A DNA stretch of 64,000 nucleotides from Jiangella alkaliphila (GTDB taxonomy: Bacteria; Actinomycetota; Actinomycetes; Jiangellales; Jiangellaceae). Both the position numbers and the translations under genes were made by a program. Under the pieces are notes generated by a model. That model did not search any database and had not been told where the DNA came from. It was given only the letters and a program-made list of their open reading frames with translations. Positions 59,263-64,000 of this stretch are shown here, in pieces (position 1 is the stretch's first letter; every line of letters begins with the position of its first letter). Location: NCBI RefSeq assembly GCF_900105925.1, contig NZ_LT629791.1, positions 372,001 to 436,000 of the forward strand. The letters run 5' to 3'.

Positions 59263-59373
59263 GCGGCGCGCACAGAACGTGGGGCACGGGGTCAGCTAGG
59301 CGTCACTCGACCAACCCATGCCAGGGCCTCAGCCACTTCCGCTCACTCGAACACGCGTTCTATGCTCACCGCT

Positions 59374-59784
59374 ATGGTCATCATTCGCTGTCCCATGGAA
59401 CGCTGCCCCGGTCTCCAGCTGGCAGATGATCTCCCGCCCGGAGAGATCGCCGGGCAGGCCTGCGACCACCTTGCGCGTCACCACATCCACGGCGAGACAA
59501 TGATCAAGCAGCTCGGCGAGCTCCGGATCGACGGCGACCGCCCACAACTCCAACTGCTGCGCCCGATCGACCGTCCCTTGATCGCCGAGGACCGTGGCAC
59601 ACGCCACGCCATCCGACCCGGCCTGGTGTCGCTGGACGGCCGCGGGCCTGCTCTGTGCAGCGACTCGCACACCGTGCGCATCGTGTACGTGCCCGTCTTC
59701 GAGGGGCCGGTGCGTGCAACAGCCAAGCGTGAGCCCCGCGCCATCCAGCCCGACTGCCGTGTCTGTCGGCGCCGGCTGCGCTGA
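59374..59784 (+). CDS. Hypothetical protein with Cys pairs
   Basis: 136 aa from ATG 59374 (ATG 59362 possible). N-terminal MVIIRCPMERCPGLQLADD and C-terminal DCRVCRRRLR may share a zinc ion. The middle has a strand-rich segment (VSLDGRGPALCSDSHTVRIV). Not recognised. Confidence 0.5.
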   Translation: MVIIRCPMERCPGLQLADDLPPGEIAGQACDHLARHHIHGETMIKQLGELRIDGDRPQLQLLRPIDRPLIAEDRGTRHAIRPGLVSLDGRGPALCSDSHTVRIVYVPVFEGPVRATAKREPRAIQPDCRVCRRRLR

Positions 59785-59822
59785 GGGGCCGAACTGTCCG
59801 ACCATCGCCGTAGTCTCCGCCC

Positions 59823-60250
59823 ATGGGGCGCGGCACCAGCGATGAACACTACGTCCTCGAGCTCTGTGACGACGTGTTGGGCGAGCACGGTCTACGCGGC
59901 CACCGCTTCGACTGGTTGCTCGGCGATCCTGGCGTCACCGGGCACCAGGTCCGACTGCCCGTCGACTCCTTCTGGCCCGGTCACAGCCTGGTGGTCGAGT
60001 ACCGCGAACGCCAGCACGACGAAGCAACACCGTTCTTCGACAAGCCCCATCGGCTCACCGTGAGCGGTGGTGCACCGCGGGAAACAGCGAGCCCTTGTAC
60101 GACGCCCGGCGTGACGCCTTGATCCCAGCCCGTGGTCTGCGGTTGGTCGTCATCCGGCCCGCGCAGCTCGACGCCAACTCGCGCGGGCGCCTTCGCCGCA
60201 ACCGCGAGGCAGATCTGCCGGTGATCCGCGAGCTGCTCAGCGCCTCTTGA
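59823..60250 (+). pseudogene. Endonuclease-like gene broken by two frameshifts
   Basis: From ATG 59823 the frame reads FDWLLGDPGVTGHQVRLPV, SLVVEYRERQHDEATPFFD, KPHRLTVSG, a pattern of a PD-(D/E)xK-like endonuclease family. Near 60068 one extra base shifts it (continuing VHRGKQRAL), and near 60097 another extra base shifts it again (YDARRDALIPARGLRLVVIR ... LPVIRELLSAS, stop 60250). The parts join into one coherent protein if both bases are removed. Confidence 0.65.
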
Positions 60251-60271
60251 ACGGTGATGCGGGCGCACTCG

Positions 60272-61117
60272 TCAGTCAGCCGTGACGGAGGGCTCCGCCA
60301 TCACTCTCGTGATCAACGCCCTGGCCTCGGCACCATAGGCGGCAGCGCCGGCCAGCTCGCTGAAGATGCGGGCGTAGGCCTGCAGCTCCGTGGAGTCCGT
60401 GATGTGCAACTCGGCGGTGAAGGTCTCGGCGCGCACCAGCTGCTTGTCGAACAGCCAGAACCCGTGCACCGGCATCACCGGGTAGTTGGCATCGAACGGG
60501 ATGACGCCCAGCCGCACACTGCGCATGGTCGACGCCGACACCAGCCGGTCGAGCTGCCCTTCCATGACGTCGGGCGGGCAGAGCCGGTAGCGTAGCGCGG
60601 CCTCGGTCATGACGATGTGGAACCGTTTGCCAGGGGTGTAGAGCACGTGCTGTCGCTGCATCCGCGCGGCCACGGCCCCGTCCAGGTCGTCGGGTGCGCC
60701 GTTGTAGGTCACCGCCTCGGCCAGCCGGAAGCGGGCGTAGTCCGGGGTCTGCACCAGCCCGGAGACGCACGAGCTCTCGAAGTTGCGGATGAACTCGGTG
60801 TTCGCTTCCATGCTGGCGTAGTCGCGTTGGTGTCCGGCCATCCCGGCCTGGAACTGCCGCCGGTGCTCCTGGTAGTGGCTCTCCAGCGAGCGCAGCGCCG
60901 CGACGAGGTCGGGCAGCCGCCCGGCCGCGCCGCAGTGCTGCGCCCACAGCTCGAGGTCACGCTCCGACGGGGTCTGCTTGCCGGCCTCGATCTTGGAAAT
61001 CTTGCTCGAATGCCAGCCCGCGCGGTCGGCCAGGGCGCGCCCGGTCAATCGGGCCGCTATGCGGATCTCGCGGAGACGCTGCCCCAGGGCCTCCCGCTCG
61101 CGCTGGAAGCTGGACAT
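60272..61117 (-). CDS. XRE-family regulator with DUF5753 domain
   Basis: 281 aa. N-terminal helix-turn-helix (LREIRIAARLTGRALADRAG, SSKISKIEAGKQTPSERDL), then the DUF5753/Scr1-type C-terminal domain (FESSCVSGLVQTPDYARFRL, HIVMTEAALRYRLCPPDVME). This family is abundant in streptomycetes and relatives and is usually paired with small partner proteins. Here it overlaps the DUF6879 gene by 4 nt. Confidence 0.9.
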   Translation of the reverse strand: MSSFQREREALGQRLREIRIAARLTGRALADRAGWHSSKISKIEAGKQTPSERDLELWAQHCGAAGRLPDLVAALRSLESHYQEHRRQFQAGMAGHQRDYASMEANTEFIRNFESSCVSGLVQTPDYARFRLAEAVTYNGAPDDLDGAVAARMQRQHVLYTPGKRFHIVMTEAALRYRLCPPDVMEGQLDRLVSASTMRSVRLGVIPFDANYPVMPVHGFWLFDKQLVRAETFTAELHITDSTELQAYARIFSELAGAAAYGAEARALITRVMAEPSVTAD

Positions 61118-61653
61118 CAGGCGCGGTCGGGACTCCCGCCGCGGTAGTCCTGCCAGCTGATGGCGTAGTGCCAGGCCGCGTCGCGCCACTGGCACCGCTG
61201 CAGTACTGCCACAGGGTCGTCGACGACCTCAACGCCGAGCAACTGGTCATCCTCGGCGAACCGCAGAACAGCCAGCATGCGGGAGTCGAACAGCCAGAAG
61301 TCCTCCTCCGGCAGCTGCAACTCCGCGGCCCGGTTGCGCGGCAGGTAGCGGATGTCCTCGCCGGCGCCGACGTTGAGCCGGGCCAGGTCCAGGCCGAAGC
61401 GCGTGTAGTCGCTGTGCGGCTCGCTGACCACCCGGACCCGCTCGACCCGCTTGCCGGCGGCGGTCGCGGCCTGGATGTCTTCGACCCAGTCGGCGAACCA
61501 GGCGTCATCGGCCGGCTCCCCGGCGAGGAACTTGCGCAGCGGCTCCTGCTCCTCGTCCTCGACGTAGCGCTCGCGCGTCTCCAGACGGAACGCCGTGTGC
61601 TCGTAGGTATCGAAGAGCTGCCGGAAGCCGGCGCCGGCCAGGAGCTCGGTCAC
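61117..61653 (-). CDS. DUF6879 family protein
   Basis: 178 aa. Matches the DUF6879 pattern: FDTYEHTAFRLETRERYVED, ERVRVVSEPHSDYTRFGLDL, GEDIRYLPRN and DFWLFDSRMLAVLRFAEDD. Function is unknown; it is commonly encoded next to DUF5753 regulators. It overlaps both neighbours by 4 nt, so the three proteins are made together. Confidence 0.85.
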   Translation of the reverse strand: MTELLAGAGFRQLFDTYEHTAFRLETRERYVEDEEQEPLRKFLAGEPADDAWFADWVEDIQAATAAGKRVERVRVVSEPHSDYTRFGLDLARLNVGAGEDIRYLPRNRAAELQLPEEDFWLFDSRMLAVLRFAEDDQLLGVEVVDDPVAVLQRCQWRDAAWHYAISWQDYRGGSPDRA

Positions 61654-61856
61654 TGCGCTCGATCCGCCAGCCGCAGCAGGTCGGCCGGGATCTCCACGTA
61701 GGACTCGTCGTCGGCCAGGTCGCGCAGATCGGCGATGGCCTCCGGGTCGGTGACGATCTTGCCCTGGACCACGAAGGTGCCGCGGTCGGTGGCGTACAGC
61801 GCCGGGCAGCCGTTCTTGCCCGAGTCCGACGTCTTGCCGAGGTAGGTCAGTCGCAT
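61650..61856 (-). CDS. Small protein of the DUF5753/DUF6879 trio
   Basis: 68 aa from ATG 61856 (CGGAGGCACC upstream). TYLGKTSDSGKNGCPALYAT and TFVVQGKIVTDPEAIADLRD are familiar from short proteins that head this trio in streptomycetes. Strand-rich, cytoplasmic. Role is unknown; an antitoxin- or cofactor-like part is a guess. Confidence 0.75.
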   Translation of the reverse strand: MRLTYLGKTSDSGKNGCPALYATDRGTFVVQGKIVTDPEAIADLRDLADDESYVEIPADLLRLADRAQ

Positions 61857-61885
61857 CTTGGTGCCTCCGGGGATAGGCGATGGTC

Positions 61886-61964
61886 GCCCTTCATATCCGA
61901 AGGGCTTGCCGCGAGCCTAGGCCGCAAGATGCGCGGCCGAGAAGAAGTTTGCTCCAGTTTGCTC
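61886..61964. promoter_or_regulatory. Operator-like repeats upstream of the regulator trio
   Basis: Two kinds of repeat precede the trio: a palindrome GCCCTTC-N6-GAAGGGC (61886-61905) 30 bp upstream of the first start, and a direct repeat AGTTTGCTC at 61946-61954 and 61956-61964 (10-bp period). The direct repeat is a plausible XRE binding site. The 307-bp gap to the next gene (62164) otherwise shows no gene. Confidence 0.5.
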
Positions 61965-62163
61965 ACGTCAGCCGAGTGGGCCAGCGCATCAGGAAAGCTG
62001 GGCAACTTGCTTCCGGTTCGGCATGGCCGCTTCTTACGGTCCTGTGGCGTGGCCGCCCACTTGCATCGGCCGCCGGTTCCGGTGGTGCGGAACGAGCAGG
62101 GTCTTCCGTACCACCGGGCCGACCAACCGCAGGGCCTCCCGAGGGTGTGGTCGAGGAATGCTC

Positions 62164-62430
62164 ATGCCAGATGAGAGCCAGCCGTCCGCTGGTGCGGCGT
62201 CGATCACGAGTCTGACCGCCTACATCCTGCCCTCGACGCGGACCAGGACCTTGCTGCGCACCCTCATCGTCGCCGACGGCGGCGAGCAACTCGCGCATCG
62301 GCCTCTGCCCTACGGTGCCCCGTTGCCGGATGCGGCCGATCAAGAGCTGCAGGGCCTTGGCTACCAACGCCTCGACGACTGGACACCGTCCGGCGACTGG
62401 TGGCGCTGCAGCGTCGAACCGGCCACCTGA
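62164..62430 (+). CDS. Small protein, paralogue 1
   Basis: 88 aa from ATG 62164 (GAGGAA upstream). ITSLTAYILPSTRTRTLLRT, then LAHRPLPYGAPLPDAADQEL and WTPSGDWWRCSVEPAT. It is clearly related to the product at 62917-63138 (same LPYG-P-P-AD-L-LGY-R-W-WW-C order). Function is unknown. Confidence 0.7.
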   Translation: MPDESQPSAGAASITSLTAYILPSTRTRTLLRTLIVADGGEQLAHRPLPYGAPLPDAADQELQGLGYQRLDDWTPSGDWWRCSVEPAT

Positions 62431-62491
62431 TGCAGTCGAACCAGAACTCCACATGAGCCGCCGCACCCACCAAGGCCGGACGCCGGTCACC

Positions 62492-62601
62492 AGGACGTCG
62501 CGCAGCGAGCCGGACACCACGCCGCCTAGCTGGCCTCGTTGGAGCGCGGCGAACGCAACCCGCTGCTCTCGACGCTCTACCGCCTGGTGCTCGGTCAACG
62601 G
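62492..62601 (+). pseudogene. XRE-family helix-turn-helix remnant with in-frame TAG
   Basis: The frame QDVAQRAGHHAA, a TAG stop at 62527-62529, then LASLERGERNPLLSTLYRLV is the second half of an XRE DNA-binding domain (ERGERNP-TLYRL is characteristic). No start codon or C-terminal part remains. It fills most of the 262-bp gap between 62431 and 62692. Confidence 0.6.
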
Positions 62602-62692
62602 AACCGTCATCCCAGGCAGGCCGCCGGTGTTCATGGCCCCGGTCTCGGCGGCCCGCCGTTCTCCAGCCACGCTCGGCCAACGGAGACATCTC

Positions 62693-62920
62693 ATGAGTGG
62701 CTTCACCGCCCGTGTGCAGGGACACGGGCGGGTCGACTGGTCCCCGGAAGACATCGATGCCTACGCCGCCGGGCTGCGCGCCGTGCACGTGCCGGCGGGT
62801 CGTTGGTTGCCGCATCGCCGCACCAGGTGCGCGGACTGCCGGGCCCACTGGCCGTGCGGGTGGGCCGGCTGGGCCGAGCGGTGGCGGCGCAGCCTCACCC
62901 GTCGGGCAGCGAAGCCGTGA
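62693..62920 (+). CDS. Small hypothetical protein with Cys cluster
   Basis: 75 aa from ATG 62693 (CGGAGA upstream). DWSPEDIDAYAAGLRAVHVP, then RTRCADCRAHWPCGWAGW, then a basic tail. The three Cys may bind metal with a His. It lies between two paralogous small genes and overlaps the second by 4 nt (GTGA). Confidence 0.6.
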   Translation: MSGFTARVQGHGRVDWSPEDIDAYAAGLRAVHVPAGRWLPHRRTRCADCRAHWPCGWAGWAERWRRSLTRRAAKP

Positions 62921-63138
62921 GTCTGACCGCCCTCATCTGGCTACCGAAGGCGTCGCTGCTGCACGTCGTCATGGTCACCGACGACACCAAGAGCTTGGCG
63001 CAGCGGCCGCTGCCCTACGGCTCGCCGCAGCCCGAGACCGCCGACGTCCACCTGCGCGAGCTCGGGTACATCCGGGTGGGCGGGTGGCACGAATCGCCAC
63101 CGGACGGCTGGTGGTGCACTGTACGGCCGCTTCAGTGA
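62917..63138 (+). CDS. Small protein, paralogue 2
   Basis: 73 aa from GTG 62917, overlapping the previous stop. LAQRPLPYGSPQPETADVHL and the C-terminal WWCTVRPLQ match paralogue 1 at 62164. The pair suggests a local duplication around the Cys-rich gene. Confidence 0.7.
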   Translation: MSLTALIWLPKASLLHVVMVTDDTKSLAQRPLPYGSPQPETADVHLRELGYIRVGGWHESPPDGWWCTVRPLQ

Positions 63139-63217
63139 ACAGGGGACCGTGATTGCTCCGCCGGGATGCTCGTGCCGCTGGGTCTGCTGGCGCGGCCGGC
63201 CTCGCCGCTGGGACGTC

Positions 63218-63952
63218 TCAGTGTTCGATGCCGTCGCGGCCCTCGTCCGTGATACGTGACCGTCCGATGTCGGCGCGAGCGCCAGCGAGGCGGCCATCGG
63301 TGAAGCCGCTGCCGGTGTAGGTGACCGGTCGCTCCTTGAGGAGGTTCGGGAACTCCTGGGCCTGCATCTGTAGGACTCGGGCTTCACGATCGGCGAGGAC
63401 GAGGTCGGTTCCCTTTCCGCTGCCGGTCGTTGCCGAGGCGTCTTGTCGCGCCGCGGCCTCGGCGTACATAATGCGCTCGGTGACTTCGGCGGTGAATCCG
63501 AGCAGCCAGGAGCGCCGCCATGCGCGAGCGTTGACCCCGGGTGGCACCGTCTCGGTGAGCAGCGCGCCGTGCATCTGCACCAGCAGTGACGTGTACAGGA
63601 TGTCGACGCGCTCCAGGTCGCTGGCGAATCCGTGGACGCGCACCGTCACGGGATGACGCCGCCCAGGGAACTCCAGCCGGGCTGCGCGGCAGCGGAGGTT
63701 GTACGCGATACGGCCAAGCAGTTCGGAGTTTTCCGCGGCCCAAGGCGGGCGCACCTCGAAGGTGCGGCCTTGGGGATGGTCACGATCCGGATGATCGGCG
63801 CTGAGCATCGCCTGCTCGATGCCGTAGGTGGCCATCAGCGTGAACGCCTTGTCTCTGAAGGTCCGCGCCTCGTCCTCGGTGGCGGCGGCGTTCTCGGCTT
63901 GGCTGAGCAGTGCTCGGATCTTCCGCATGGTGGCTTCGGTGGCGTCGCTCAT
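63218..63952 (-). CDS. DUF2786 domain protein
   Basis: 244 aa. The N-terminal DUF2786 motif (MRKIRALLSQAENAAATEDE, TLMATYGIEQAML) is followed by a helical domain (LERVDILYTSLLVQMHGALL, SWLLGFTAEVTERIMYAEA) and a basic tail. Found on phages, plasmids and integrative elements, function unknown. It is near the right edge, and the upstream region is cut. Confidence 0.85.
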   Translation of the reverse strand: MSDATEATMRKIRALLSQAENAAATEDEARTFRDKAFTLMATYGIEQAMLSADHPDRDHPQGRTFEVRPPWAAENSELLGRIAYNLRCRAARLEFPGRRHPVTVRVHGFASDLERVDILYTSLLVQMHGALLTETVPPGVNARAWRRSWLLGFTAEVTERIMYAEAAARQDASATTGSGKGTDLVLADREARVLQMQAQEFPNLLKERPVTYTGSGFTDGRLAGARADIGRSRITDEGRDGIEH

Positions 63953-64000
63953 GGATGGGGCTCCTCACTCGTAGGTGGTGGTGTGACCGGTCTCGGGACG

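Noticed and set aside
61963-62754. A 263-codon minus-strand frame
   Set aside because: It is antisense to the small plus-strand genes whose paralogy supports them, and has no motif.

Overview
The window is high-GC actinobacterial DNA: GC-rich third codon positions, GTG starts, a DUF4190/septum-formation membrane protein and an IdeR/DmdR1-type iron box. The genus cannot be resolved. About 36.4 kb of chromosome ends at tRNA-Glu(TTC) and tRNA-Asp(GTC). From there to the right edge runs an integrated conjugative or mobilisable element whose far end lies outside the window.

Chromosomal part (1-36,391). In order: a secreted GH31 glycosidase cut by the left edge; a nitrilase-fold protein without its catalytic Cys and Lys; a MerR regulator divergent from an NADP-binding reductase; a large secreted subtilase; a TetR/MFS pair; a lipoprotein hydrolase; a PHP hydrolase; an arginase-family enzyme; a pterin-dehydratase/VOC fusion; an MFS gene broken by an in-frame TGA beside a CGNR regulator; an alpha/beta hydrolase; a secreted M14 carboxypeptidase; and the septum-formation protein. 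Genes 19,901-28,275 are a six-gene NRPS-independent siderophore operon in the order aminotransferase, decarboxylase, IucA/C, acetyltransferase, N-monooxygenase, IucA/C. This is the order of rhizobial rhbABCDEF and predicts a diaminopropane-citrate hydroxamate of the schizokinen/rhizobactin type. An iron box sits just upstream. Housekeeping genes follow (GIDE-domain protein, sugar acetyltransferase, MBL hydrolase, PduO adenosyltransferase, UPF0014 permease, TetR, minimal zincin, metallophosphoesterase), with a LysR/amidohydrolase deletion scar between them.

Integrated element (36,392 to beyond 64,000). A tyrosine integrase abuts the tRNA-Asp 3' end, followed by a small excisionase and a DUF2637 membrane protein. 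A variable cargo zone (about 39.7-49.6 kb) is visibly richer in A+T and full of damaged genes. It holds two frameshifted uracil-DNA-glycosylase-like genes, a two-gene CBASS defence operon (CD-NTase plus Cap15-type 2TM/beta-barrel effector), a frameshifted polymorphic-toxin nuclease, a ribbon-helix-helix/RAMA-like protein, and a restriction-modification operon. In that operon the nuclease and N6-adenine methylase are one polypeptide with a separate specificity subunit, and no translocase is seen. Next is the transfer gene, a 1252-aa MobF (TrwC-like) relaxase-helicase preceded by a triple zinc-finger protein.

The right part carries maintenance functions: a chain of overlapping minus-strand genes (SSB, unknown, cytosine-5 methyltransferase, unknown, Prim-Pol primase), an XRE-DUF5753/DUF6879/small-protein regulatory trio, duplicated small proteins and a DUF2786 protein. 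No type IV secretion or coupling-protein gene is in the window, so whether the element is self-transmissible cannot be judged.
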